Assembly: GCA_025354985.1 (NCBI GenBank)
Contig: JANXLU010000098.1
Coordinates: 1 to 64,000 of the forward strand
DNA from: Chloroflexota bacterium
Lineage (GTDB): Bacteria; Chloroflexota; Anaerolineae; J036; Brachytrichaceae
DNA: 64,000 nucleotides
Direction: 5' to 3'
A program made the translations under genes and the position numbers. The notes beneath the pieces are model-generated. The model made no database searches, had not been told where the DNA came from, and saw only the letters and a list, made by a program, of their open reading frames with translations. Below are positions 45,998 to 53,955 of the stretch, piece after piece; the stretch's first letter is position 1; each line of letters opens with the position of its first letter.

Positions 45998-47371
45998 TTA
46001 ACCAGTCAGCGAATCGGGAGCACGAAAACGGGTACTGGAGTTGCCCAAATGCTTTGCAATTGCTCGGAGATTAAAAGCTAATGGCAGGGCAACTGATTTT
46101 GATAATTCTTCCCCTAAGGATTCGAATTGAAGGTTGGATATCTCATCCCATTGCAAATCCTTCGCTCTAACACCTTCTAAATTCTTACTGTATGCCTTTT
46201 CAAGCCCCTTGACCTTACGACGCAAGACTTCTTCATAATCGAGATTCAGAACTGTAAATCCATAAAACTCCGGTTTGCCTCCACGATCTAGCCACCTCGA
46301 GTATCCGACGATCTGCGTATCAGTGCAGTTCGCTTTTGAAATTCCCGACTCTTCCTCCATCTCATGCAGCATCCCTGCGGATATAAGGTCATTAAGATCC
46401 ATCTTCAAGTCTTGCCCACGTTCAATCGAATTTTTGGAACGACATACCTCCACATCACGGAGGTCAAGACTTCCCGAGCCAGTGGAAAGTAAAAGATCAG
46501 CGTTTACCGAATTGTACGAAGTTTGTCTAGTTAGAATGAGATATCCATCTTTTGTAAGTGCAACAATGGATACTCCGACAACGTTAGCTAGCCGGCTCCC
46601 AGATAGATCAAAGAACCTGTTGTCGTAGTCAACTAGACCTAATTCACCTAAAGTCTTCAGTTCCGGGGCACTTTTTCTCTCAGAGACCTTATATCGAAAT
46701 AGTTCGTTACTGCAGATGAAATCGAAATAACTGGTGGGGCTCATCGTGATTTCGTTTGATTCGCCCCCACTTTGAGGACGCAAATCTGTGTTCATTCTCA
46801 CGCACCTGCCGTTGAATACTCTACGATTTTCATTAATTTGTCGGAGTATCGCCGGAATGTAGCCTCGTAAAGATGTATCCACTTTGAATTTGCGGTCTAT
46901 CCAACGCACATACATTTTTCGAGTTAAGAGTTGAGCGTCAAGTTCGTCGCTTGTGATTACCGTGCCCATTCCTCCGTCGCCTACCGAACCGCTAAATTCC
47001 TTCGGAGAATAGTTAGTAATGCGAAACCCCGCATACGTATTGGAGATGTAGGAGTCTGAGAAATGAGACAACTCCGTTCTCCTTTTAAGAATTACACCCC
47101 TTTCCAATTGCCATATCTCAAGGAAATTTCGCGAAAGCAGTGCCAGTCCGATAGTAAGCAAGACCGTGGGGACAACATTGAAGTACCTGAATCCAAACTC
47201 GGGAAGGATTCCCAGAACACCAATTGTTATAGTGAGTCCGCTTATGGCAACGTAGCGAAAGATAAAGGCGATCATGTCTACTCGACACCTAATGAGTAAG
47301 AGTGGCAGGGAAAGAGAATCTTTGAACTCAACAAATCTAGTCTTTTTGTGATTTCTTACCCGTAATCGCAT
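45998..47371 (-). CDS. Membrane-anchored Nudix-domain protein (module 2)
   Basis: The 457-residue protein has two hydrophobic helices near residues 30-85 (MIAFIFRYVAISGLTITIGV and VVPTVLLTIGLALL). A cytoplasmic region of about 370 residues follows. Its C-terminal half is Nudix-like, with a relaxed box AGMLHEMEEESGI (E-x-x-E-E-x-G) preceded by a strand VVGVSIVALTKDGYLILTR. The central part is unrecognised. Membrane-plus-Nudix proteins occur among nucleotide-signal defence effectors, so a defence role is possible but unproven. Base composition is among the lowest GC of the window. It is on the opposite strand to module 1. Confidence 0.7.
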   Translation of the reverse strand: MRLRVRNHKKTRFVEFKDSLSLPLLLIRCRVDMIAFIFRYVAISGLTITIGVLGILPEFGFRYFNVVPTVLLTIGLALLSRNFLEIWQLERGVILKRRTELSHFSDSYISNTYAGFRITNYSPKEFSGSVGDGGMGTVITSDELDAQLLTRKMYVRWIDRKFKVDTSLRGYIPAILRQINENRRVFNGRCVRMNTDLRPQSGGESNEITMSPTSYFDFICSNELFRYKVSERKSAPELKTLGELGLVDYDNRFFDLSGSRLANVVGVSIVALTKDGYLILTRQTSYNSVNADLLLSTGSGSLDLRDVEVCRSKNSIERGQDLKMDLNDLISAGMLHEMEEESGISKANCTDTQIVGYSRWLDRGGKPEFYGFTVLNLDYEEVLRRKVKGLEKAYSKNLEGVRAKDLQWDEISNLQFESLGEELSKSVALPLAFNLRAIAKHLGNSSTRFRAPDSLTG

Positions 47372-47490
47372 ATCGAGAACCTACCTCTTATTCGAGTTTG
47401 GATCACCTCACTTGGTAGCCAGGACGTATGAAGTGCCCTTTCGAGATCTTGCCTATTGAGCGACAAACCAATCTGAAGAGTAGCCACCCA

Positions 47491-47517
47491 GTGCCTAGTT
47501 TCGTCCCTCCGGGCGCA
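47491..47517 (+). repeat. tRNA-tail hairpin element, copy 2
   Basis: Arm GTGCCTA (47491-47497), loop GTTTCGTCCCTC, arm CGGGCGC (47510-47516), then A. The final 16 bases (GTCCCTCCGGGCGCAC, ending at 47518) are identical to the tRNA end. Confidence 0.82.
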
Positions 47518-47546
47518 CACCTAGTTATCTAAATTGACTCTAAGTA

Positions 47547-47939
47547 GTGTTCTCGTCCGTGCCTATTAGAGATGTGCGGGAAAGTGACCTGCAGGCACTT
47601 TTCGAGATACAGAAAGATCCCGAATCAAGTTGGATGGCTGCGTTTGGATCTAAGGACCTTGATAACAAAGAGGCCTTCTTACTTCATATGTCCAAAATCG
47701 CTAAAGATAAGAATGTTCTGTATAAAGTGATCGAACACGAGGACCGGGTTGTCGGGAACGTGGGCAAATCGATAAGTGAACATGGGCCCGAATTGACCTA
47801 CTGGACTGATAAGAAATTCGCGTGGGCAAATTGGGTTTTTCCAAATATGAGGAATTCATGTCACTCTCGGATATCAGAGGTGCGGAGATATTGGAAGTTG
47901 GTTTTGTATTGGAATGAAAGGGAAAGACATCAGCCCTAG
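47547..47939 (+). pseudogene. GNAT acetyltransferase with decayed C terminus (module 3)
   Basis: From a GTG start the first 90 residues look like a GNAT (VPIRDVRESDLQALFEIQKD, YKVIEHEDRVVGNVGK, GPELTYWTDKKF). The acetyl-CoA loop and the final helix then disappear into a Cys/Trp/Arg-rich tail. In a neighbouring frame a GNAT-like end (RGAEILEVGFVLE) can still be read at about 47878-47918, so one or more frameshifts have broken the gene. It is the shortest module of the array. Confidence 0.6.
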
Positions 47940-47962
47940 CTAGTATCGAAAGTCAATTTCTA

Positions 47963-47989
47963 GTGCCCGGTTACGTCCCTCCGGGCGCG
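47963..47989 (+). repeat. tRNA-tail hairpin element, copy 3
   Basis: Arm GTGCCCG (47963-47969), loop GTTACGTCCCTC, arm CGGGCGC (47982-47988), then G. This copy has a perfect seven-pair stem (one U-G). It alone has G at the discriminator-like position. Confidence 0.8.
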
Positions 47990-48026
47990 CAATACTCATT
48001 CGATCTATTTCCAAACACATTCTCAC

Positions 48027-49214
48027 TCAACTTATAGAATCCAAGTAATAACGAATTTGAATTGCAGTCGCCGCGCCTTCGCCAACTGCAGACGCCAATT
48101 GTTTTGTTGAACCTGCCCTAACATCCCCCGCGGCAAAGATTCCTGGAATATTCGTTCTAAACATAAGGTCTGTTTTGATAAATCCTCGCTTATCCATATC
48201 TATTCCCAAAGGGAGCCATTTGGTATTTGGATCAAGCCCAATGAAGACAAATGCTCCTTCAGCCAGATGTTCGACCGAATTTCCAGATTCGGTATCTTCA
48301 AGAATCACGGAGTGAAGCTTTCCGCCGTCCGTTGCAACGAACTCCTTCACGGCCGTATTCAATTTAACACTCATTTTCTCATGATTGAAAACTTTCTCTT
48401 GTAATAATTTCGATCCCTTGAGTGAGCCTCCCCGCTCGATTACGGTTACGTGATTAGCAAATTGGGTTAAAAATAAGCCCTCCTCCAACCCGGAATTTCC
48501 CCCACCAAGGACGACCAATTCCTTCGCTCCTTTATAGAAGGGGCCATCACAAGTAGCACAAAAATGAATGCCTGCACCAATTAAGTCTTCCTCACCTTTG
48601 GCATCAGTTCGACGATAGGTAGATCCGGTTGCAATAACAAGTGCGCGTGTTTGAATTATTTGATCTGTAGAGGTGATTACATCAATTCCCATTTTGGACG
48701 GCGTAAATGACTCAACTCGAACCGCCTGAAGAATTTCTACGCCATATCTTTCGGCTTGCAAAGCGAAGCGCTCCGCAAGCTCAGCCCCACCGATGCCATC
48801 AGGAAATCCGGGGTAGTTATCAAATCTTTCGGTAACTCCGGCCTGTCCTCCCACTGAGGACTTTTCTACAATCAACACTTTCAGATTTTCTCGGGCCGCA
48901 TAAATTGCGGTTGTGAGTGAGGCCGGACCGCCGCCGGCGATTACGAGATCGTAACAATCGTCGTTTGCCGACCGCCTAATCTGCAACTTATCGGCAAGTT
49001 CATCGTTGGAAGGTTCAACGAGAATACTTCCATCAGGAAAAATAATGGTGGGAATCGAGCGTTTGCCGCTGTTGAGTCTCTCAACCTCGGCAATGGCTTC
49101 GTCATTGTCCTCCATGTCCACCCAGTCATATGCGACTCGATGTTGACCTAAGAAAGTCTTTGCTCGCTTGCAGTCTGGACACCAGGAGGCACCTATAACC
49201 CTTAGATTCTGCAT
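48027..49214 (-). CDS. Glutaredoxin/mycoredoxin-thioredoxin reductase fusion (module 4)
   Basis: Residues 1-80 form a glutaredoxin-like domain with redox motif CPDC (12-15) and SGKRSIPTIIFPDGS with the cis-proline. From about residue 88 a thioredoxin-reductase-type flavoprotein follows: FAD motif LVIAGGGPASLTTAIYAARE, redox pair CATC in HFCATCDGPFYKGA (about 218), NAD(P)H-binding LVVLGGGNSGLEEG and C-terminal GIFAAGDVRAGSTKQLASAV. It is a self-contained NADPH-to-disulfide relay, as seen in Actinobacteria. AAAGGA lies before the ATG at 49214. It shares module 4 with the cupin. Confidence 0.9.
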   Translation of the reverse strand: MQNLRVIGASWCPDCKRAKTFLGQHRVAYDWVDMEDNDEAIAEVERLNSGKRSIPTIIFPDGSILVEPSNDELADKLQIRRSANDDCYDLVIAGGGPASLTTAIYAARENLKVLIVEKSSVGGQAGVTERFDNYPGFPDGIGGAELAERFALQAERYGVEILQAVRVESFTPSKMGIDVITSTDQIIQTRALVIATGSTYRRTDAKGEEDLIGAGIHFCATCDGPFYKGAKELVVLGGGNSGLEEGLFLTQFANHVTVIERGGSLKGSKLLQEKVFNHEKMSVKLNTAVKEFVATDGGKLHSVILEDTESGNSVEHLAEGAFVFIGLDPNTKWLPLGIDMDKRGFIKTDLMFRTNIPGIFAAGDVRAGSTKQLASAVGEGAATAIQIRYYLDSIS

Positions 49215-49278
49215 TTAGTCGATCCTTTCAAAGTTGGCATTTCCTTTTTGAATTCGTAAAGTATCTCTAATCTTCCAT

Positions 49279-49611
49279 CTAAATTTGCGGTCCGATGTGC
49301 GCAGTCAATGCTGACTCCCTCTTTAGTTCCACGAAAATAACGTGTGTATCTGTCTGTCCGATATTCTCTCCAGCGTGAATTTGCGCAGGCAACCAGCCGG
49401 TAGTCCCCGCGGTAATCTCGACGTCACGAGTGCCGCCGTCTGCATGAAGTCGCCTCGAAAAGGTACTCAAGGTATACATCACGCTGTCAGGGTGCTCGTG
49501 AGGTTTTGTAAGGTGTCCGGGGTGGTCTAAATATTCCAATACTCTAACTTGATCATTTTCGAAGATCACTTTGTAACTTTCGGGATTGGTTTCAATAGGA
49601 TCCATGCTCAC
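49279..49611 (-). CDS. Small cupin-domain protein (module 4)
   Basis: The 110-residue protein has a cupin core: EYLDHPGHLTKPHEHPDSVMY with the metal-type HxH, and a late AGENIGQTDTHVIFVELKRE strand pair. Cupins of this size may be isomerases, dioxygenases or sensors. The start is GTG 49611 or ATG 49605, both shortly after an AAAGGA. It is about 65 bp upstream of the reductase gene on the same strand, so they are probably co-transcribed. Confidence 0.72.
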   Translation of the reverse strand: MSMDPIETNPESYKVIFENDQVRVLEYLDHPGHLTKPHEHPDSVMYTLSTFSRRLHADGGTRDVEITAGTTGWLPAQIHAGENIGQTDTHVIFVELKRESALTAHIGPQI

Positions 49612-49701
49612 TGGCCAGCGTCCTTTCCTCTAGTGTGAGGCTGGAATTTACCTTCAAATGTCGCGCGACACTAGTCTTGATAATCTAAGAATTGTCTCCC
49701 A

Positions 49702-49728
49702 GTGCCCAGTTTCATCCCTCCGGGCGCA
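49702..49728 (+). repeat. tRNA-tail hairpin element, copy 4
   Basis: Arm GTGCCCA (49702-49708), loop GTTTCATCCCTC, arm CGGGCGC (49721-49727), then A and a run of T at 49734-49739. It is the last clear copy. It falls inside the open frame upstream of the next hydrolase, which shows that the hydrolase must start later. Confidence 0.8.
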
Positions 49729-49805
49729 CAAAGTTTTTTAGATTGCGCTATGCCAAATACCATTTAATATTAATTCAATTAAAGACAAAGGGTTGGGGGG
49801 TTCCC

Positions 49806-50693
49806 GTGTTTGAATCTGCGATGAAATGGCAACACGGACAAACTTGGTACCGCGTTCTCGGAGACCTTCAAAACGGTAAAACTCCCGTCGTTCTGCTTCA
49901 CGGTGGTCCAGGGGTTGGACATAATTACCTGGAAGCTGCCGCAGATTTAATTCTTCAAAGTGGACGTGCATGTGTGCTTTATGACCAACTCGGATGCGGA
50001 AATTCCACACTTATTCCCGATGCTCCTAAAGAGTTCTGGACGCCAGAATTGTTTATCGAAGAACTCTCTCTCCTCGTCAAGGAACTTGGAATAGCCGAGA
50101 GCTACGCCATCCTTGGCCAATCCTGGGGTGGAATGTTGGGAATGCAATATGCAATTGGCCGACCTGCTGGCCTAGCTGCCCTTGTCGTCGCCGATTCACC
50201 CTCCAGCATGGCCGTGTGGGTCAGTGAAGCTAACAAATTGCGAGCCCAATTGCCTCCAGAGAATCAAGCAATTCTTCTTAAGCACGAAACCGATGGCACA
50301 ACCGATGACCCAGCGTACGAAGAGGGAATGCAACTTTTCTATTCACGCCACGTCTGTCGCGTGCCAATGCCACCCAGTGTTCAAGCATCGTTCGCTCTCC
50401 TAAAAGTGGATCCAACGGTGTATTACACGATGAATGGTCCCAGCGAATTTCACACCATCGGATCTCTCAAAACATGGGACATCACCGATCGACTTTCAAA
50501 TATCAACGTGCCTACCCTCCTAGTATCTGGTCAATATGATGAGGCAACACCGTTCATGGTTGCTGAGATTCATAAGCGCATTCCAGGATCGGTGTGGCAT
50601 CTCTTCCCTGAGTCATCTCATATGCCCCATATCGAAGAACCTGCGCTTTTTAAGCGCATAGTCTGTGATTTCCTCGATTCAGTAACGGCATGA
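49806..50693 (+). CDS. Proline-iminopeptidase-family alpha/beta hydrolase
   Basis: The start is set at GTG 49806 (alternatively ATG 49821), because a G-rich stretch precedes it and the earlier frame contains hairpin copy 4. The protein of about 295 residues has VVLLHGGPGVGHNYLE (oxyanion loop), YDQLGCGNST, nucleophile ILGQSWGGMLGMQYA, the acid in SGQYDEATP and the histidine in SSHMPHIEEP. This is the S33 proline iminopeptidase type, which cleaves N-terminal residues from small peptides or related amides. It may be a fifth module or the start of the chromosomal backbone. Confidence 0.85.
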   Translation: MFESAMKWQHGQTWYRVLGDLQNGKTPVVLLHGGPGVGHNYLEAAADLILQSGRACVLYDQLGCGNSTLIPDAPKEFWTPELFIEELSLLVKELGIAESYAILGQSWGGMLGMQYAIGRPAGLAALVVADSPSSMAVWVSEANKLRAQLPPENQAILLKHETDGTTDDPAYEEGMQLFYSRHVCRVPMPPSVQASFALLKVDPTVYYTMNGPSEFHTIGSLKTWDITDRLSNINVPTLLVSGQYDEATPFMVAEIHKRIPGSVWHLFPESSHMPHIEEPALFKRIVCDFLDSVTA

Positions 50694-50778
50694 ATTTTAA
50701 AGTTACTGAAATCACTTCGTGAGGATTATCAAATACTGTTAAAGTAGCGGTCATGAGACTAGTTCCCTTCGGGCAAAG

Positions 50779-51633
50779 ATGAAGATAAAGAATCGCGCTG
50801 TATCACGATTCGTACTGGCGACCATGACTTTCGGAATAGTTCTCTTCCCGGTTACAAGTTCGGTAGCCGCACAGTCCTCCAAATCAGTGACAAGAATGAC
50901 TACTTTTGTTGGTGGGGATATTCACACATTAACTCTTACCAAAAATGGATTATTTGTAACAGGTCATGAAGGTGGGAGTTACTCCACTGATGAGGGGATG
51001 AAGTGGAAGGGCGTGCCTACTCTTACAAATACCGACATTATGGGATGGGCAACGACTAGTTCGGGATTTTTAGCGGGTGGGCATAATGGCTTATATCGAT
51101 CCACAAATGGCGGGAAATCTTTCACCAAGTTTAACTTCTACGGTAAAACCTCTGACGTGCACGCCTTGGGAGCAGAGAAAAAAACTGTGTACATGGGCTC
51201 TCCTCAAGTTGGTTTTCTACGATCAGTTGATGGCGGAAAATCATGGAAGGTTGTAAATAAGAAAATTGGTCAGGGGTTCATGGGATCCATGTTGGTTGAT
51301 GTGAAGAATCCCCTACGCGTCATCGCCCCCGATATGCAGAACGGACTCGTCGAAACGACAGATGGGGGTAAGACGTGGACGCGTTTCGGTGGACCAAGCA
51401 GCCCCATGTCTGTCGATTGGAGTAAGAAGGATCCCCGGAAAATTATTGTGCTCGGCATGGGTGGCGGTGCTATAACTAAAGATGACGGCAATACTTGGAG
51501 TACTTTTTCGGTCCCCTTGGGTTCAGCCGCATTGGCCGTTTCAGCGACGGGAACGAGCATTTTAGTAGCCACATTAGTGGGCAAAAGAGCTTTGATTCTT
51601 AAGAGCAACGATGATGGAAAACACTGGAGTTAA
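50779..51633 (+). CDS. Secreted BNR-repeat propeller protein
   Basis: The 284-residue protein has a signal peptide (FVLATMTFGIVLFPVTSSVA, cut after AAQS) and repeated BNR/sialidase-like units: GLYRSTNGGKSFTKF, GFLRSVDGGKSWKVV, GLVETTDGGKTWTRF, GAITKDDGNTWSTF and ILKSNDDGKHWS. It folds as an extracellular propeller of the F510_1955 or Ycf48-like type. No catalytic residues can be assigned. It is convergent with the NlpC/P60 pair, with only 2 bp between stops. Confidence 0.8.
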   Translation: MKIKNRAVSRFVLATMTFGIVLFPVTSSVAAQSSKSVTRMTTFVGGDIHTLTLTKNGLFVTGHEGGSYSTDEGMKWKGVPTLTNTDIMGWATTSSGFLAGGHNGLYRSTNGGKSFTKFNFYGKTSDVHALGAEKKTVYMGSPQVGFLRSVDGGKSWKVVNKKIGQGFMGSMLVDVKNPLRVIAPDMQNGLVETTDGGKTWTRFGGPSSPMSVDWSKKDPRKIIVLGMGGGAITKDDGNTWSTFSVPLGSAALAVSATGTSILVATLVGKRALILKSNDDGKHWS

Positions 51634-51635
51634 AT

Positions 51636-52862
51636 CTAAACCCGACCTCCAAAGGGCATCATTCCTTCGACGCTATACATATTTGAATATCGGAGCCCTG
51701 TCTTCGTGGACCGTGCTTCCCACACCATGCCATTTCCTGCGTATATCGACATGTGATGAATTGAGTTAACTAACCCGTCATAGGAGTAAAAGAGAAGATC
51801 TCCCGGTTGTAGTTCGGAAATCGGTACGTGCTTCGTGTAGCTGTAGTAGAGGGAAGCGTTGAGTCTGTCCCAAATCGGCCAACCCAGTCCCGCATATTTG
51901 TAGGCGGCGTAGACGAGTCCTGAACAGTCATACGAATTTGGTCCCTGTGCGCCCCATACATATGGCTTGCCGGCAAGGACCTGCTTTTTGGCGAATTCGA
52001 CCGCCAAAAGCCGTTGTGATTCCGTGCTTCGAATTCTGTCTCGCCCTGCCACGCCCCCACTTCTCCAAATTTTCGATTGTCCAGTCGTCGTGGATGCTTT
52101 TTTGGCTCTTGACTCTTCAAGCAGTGCAAGTTGACGGCGCTGCTCCAAAGTTACCCGTACCCTTTTGGCCGACTCAAGTTCCTTTAACAATTCATCTTGC
52201 ACAGCTTGAAGTCTGTTTACCTCATCTTGCTGGCGGGCCGAAGCGGTTTCGGCTGATTTCTTAGATGAGGCCACTCTGATGGTGGCGATTATCTGAGATT
52301 GCATAGCAACATCGGCTACGCGCCGTGCAGACTGGGCCGCTTTTTCTGCCGTTTGATACCTAGCCAATGCCATCAAATTATTCGATCCAAAATGCTCAAG
52401 TACCGAGAGCCGATCAACGAGATCTTGTGGTCCGTTCGCGCTGAGAACAGCCTCGAAGTCTGTGAACCCAGAGCCACTGATAAATGCGTTGACCGCCAAC
52501 TTCCCAATTTTTCGGTGAGTAGCTATTACCGTTGTGGAGGCAGCGTCGGCATATTTGGCAACGAGTATTGCATGGCTTGTTGCTACGACCAAGGCTACTT
52601 TTGCCTTTGCATATTCCTTCCTAGACTGCTTCGCTAATCGTTCTAGTTGATCCAAAGTCGCTGTAGCTTTTGCCAACTCTCCCTTGGCTCTCCTTGCATT
52701 ATGGTTCTTTAAAGCCTCTACCTTTTTCGCGATCTCAATTTGAGCAAGAGTTGGCTTTGGTGTTTTTGCATAGACTTTTTCCGCGCTTCCGAGAAGGATA
52801 AGCGAGACGACGAGCAGAGAGACTTTAGAGCGATTAGTAAAGTACTTAGATTCCCCTTTCAT
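51636..52862 (-). CDS. Secreted NlpC/P60 peptidoglycan hydrolase (RipA-like), second of pair
   Basis: The 408-residue protein has a signal peptide (VSLLVVSLILLGSAEKVYA), a long coiled-coil region (35-260, Lys/Ala/Glu-rich), a linker, and a C-terminal NlpC/P60 domain. The catalytic Cys is in YDCSGLVYAAY (about 312) and the His in HHMSIYAGNG (about 370). It should cut peptide stems of peptidoglycan, as RipA does at actinobacterial division septa. Its ATG overlaps the stop of the upstream paralogue (ATGA). Confidence 0.88.
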   Translation of the reverse strand: MKGESKYFTNRSKVSLLVVSLILLGSAEKVYAKTPKPTLAQIEIAKKVEALKNHNARRAKGELAKATATLDQLERLAKQSRKEYAKAKVALVVATSHAILVAKYADAASTTVIATHRKIGKLAVNAFISGSGFTDFEAVLSANGPQDLVDRLSVLEHFGSNNLMALARYQTAEKAAQSARRVADVAMQSQIIATIRVASSKKSAETASARQQDEVNRLQAVQDELLKELESAKRVRVTLEQRRQLALLEESRAKKASTTTGQSKIWRSGGVAGRDRIRSTESQRLLAVEFAKKQVLAGKPYVWGAQGPNSYDCSGLVYAAYKYAGLGWPIWDRLNASLYYSYTKHVPISELQPGDLLFYSYDGLVNSIHHMSIYAGNGMVWEARSTKTGLRYSNMYSVEGMMPFGGRV

Positions 52863-53857
52863 ATTCTCTTAGCCCCAATGAAGGGCTTATATCCGAACAT
52901 CAACGTAAAGGGCACTACTTCGACTTTCTTTCCAGCGCGCGGGGCCTGCACCATTTTGCCTCCACCCATATAAATGGAGACATGGCTTATTGGTCTACCG
53001 AAGAATAGGAGATCTCCAGGCTTGAGTGACTTGTATGAAACCGATTTTCCATATCCAAATTGAACAGCTGCAGAGTGAGGTAGCGAGACTCCTGAGATTT
53101 GAAACGATCGCAGTGTTAGTCCGGAACAATCCCACCTAGTTGGCCCTGCACCACCCCACACATAAATGTCTCCAATTTGACGAAGGGCAAACCTAAGAGC
53201 ACTCGACCCGCGGGAATTGTCCCCTACATAACTTTGGGCGTACTTTTTTGAAATCTTCAATATCTTTTTCTGAGAAGCATTTTCCCGTTTAACTAGAAGA
53301 ATTCGATCCGATTTCTTGAGGGACTGTAGGATCTTTTCGGCCCTTTGGAGTGAATTCTGTGCACTTGCCACTTCTGCATTGAGACGAGCTTGCTCAGCCT
53401 TGAGCTGGGTTGTCTTATCAGCAATTACAAGTTGGCTACTCGCAAGCTTCTGCTCTGAGTAAGTGAATATCCGTACTTCCTCCCCGTATCGCCGATTCAG
53501 AATGTCTAGGGCTGAGGCGTCAGATAAATAACGGCTCGGATTCTTTGAAAAAAGCAGAGCCATTCCCTCACCAATACCGCCCTGTTTATACTTCTCGATC
53601 GCCATCTTCGCCAGGTACTTTCTCGAAGAATCCACCTTTTTTTGCACTGCCTTCTGGCCCGACTTCAGATTCCTACTTTCTCGAAATAGGTTGGCAATCT
53701 TGATTTTTGTCTCATTGGCCGATTCAAATTTTGTAGTTGCAACAGTACGAAGTTGATCTATTTCCCGTTGAACACTAACCACGGTGGGCGCGGCCTGAGC
53801 GGGTATCATAAAAGAGGAGAGCAATAGAACAGTGATCACAAAGGTAAGCCGCTTCAT
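52859..53857 (-). CDS. Secreted NlpC/P60 peptidoglycan hydrolase, first of pair
   Basis: The 332-residue protein has a signal peptide (LTFVITVLLLSSFMIPAQA), coiled coil (25-210) and an NlpC/P60 domain with Cys in WDCSGLTLRSF (about 242) and His in ISHVSIYMGGG (about 290). PHSAAVQFGYG and LKPGDLLFFG are family motifs. Together with the overlapping downstream gene it forms a two-hydrolase operon. Coiled coils of this type usually act as autoinhibitory or FtsX-binding regions in Actinobacteria; that is family knowledge. Confidence 0.88.
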   Translation of the reverse strand: MKRLTFVITVLLLSSFMIPAQAAPTVVSVQREIDQLRTVATTKFESANETKIKIANLFRESRNLKSGQKAVQKKVDSSRKYLAKMAIEKYKQGGIGEGMALLFSKNPSRYLSDASALDILNRRYGEEVRIFTYSEQKLASSQLVIADKTTQLKAEQARLNAEVASAQNSLQRAEKILQSLKKSDRILLVKRENASQKKILKISKKYAQSYVGDNSRGSSALRFALRQIGDIYVWGGAGPTRWDCSGLTLRSFQISGVSLPHSAAVQFGYGKSVSYKSLKPGDLLFFGRPISHVSIYMGGGKMVQAPRAGKKVEVVPFTLMFGYKPFIGAKRI

Positions 53858-53955
53858 GGCGAATCCAGGGAGGGTGCGGATTTATAGGAAAATTCTTTAG
53901 GCATTGGGATTCCATTTCTCGTATCTAGGATTGGACAATTAATACGAGAGGGCAA

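Larger units (their letters stand above)
44743..49728 (+). mobile_element. tRNA-anchored array of four gene modules closed by tRNA-tail hairpins
   Basis: Downstream of tRNA-Arg lie four modules of about 1097, 1551, 445 and 1712 bp. Each ends in a 27-nt element that repeats the last part of the tRNA (16 identical or nearly identical bases, GTCCCTCCGGGCGCAC) and carries a complementary 5' arm. The cargo is short accessory genes in both orientations. The layout recalls integron cassettes or serial tRNA-site insertions, but the repeats are neither integron attC sites nor plain copies of the tRNA end. No integrase, resolvase or transposase is seen in the window. Confidence 0.6.

Noticed and set aside
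44743-49728. Classical integron cassette array
   Set aside because: No intI, no RYYYAAC/GTTRRRY site ends, repeats derive from a tRNA tail, and cargo genes point in both directions.
45913-49728. Hairpins as ordinary rho-independent terminators
   Set aside because: Only copy 4 has a T-run soon after the stem, and the conserved loop and tRNA identity are not needed for termination. A secondary terminator role is still possible.
45913-49728. CRISPR array
   Set aside because: Only four copies, spaced by hundreds of bases to over 1.7 kb with coding modules between, and no cas genes.
49692-49805. Upstream start for the proline-iminopeptidase-like gene
   Set aside because: The added 38 residues are translated from hairpin copy 4 and are not family-like.
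50757-50776. Possible fifth, degenerate hairpin copy (GTTCCCTTCGGGCAAAG)
   Set aside because: About 11 of 14 bases match the tail, but there is no complementary 5' arm and the 7-12-7 spacing is lost. It may equally be part of a leader before the propeller gene.
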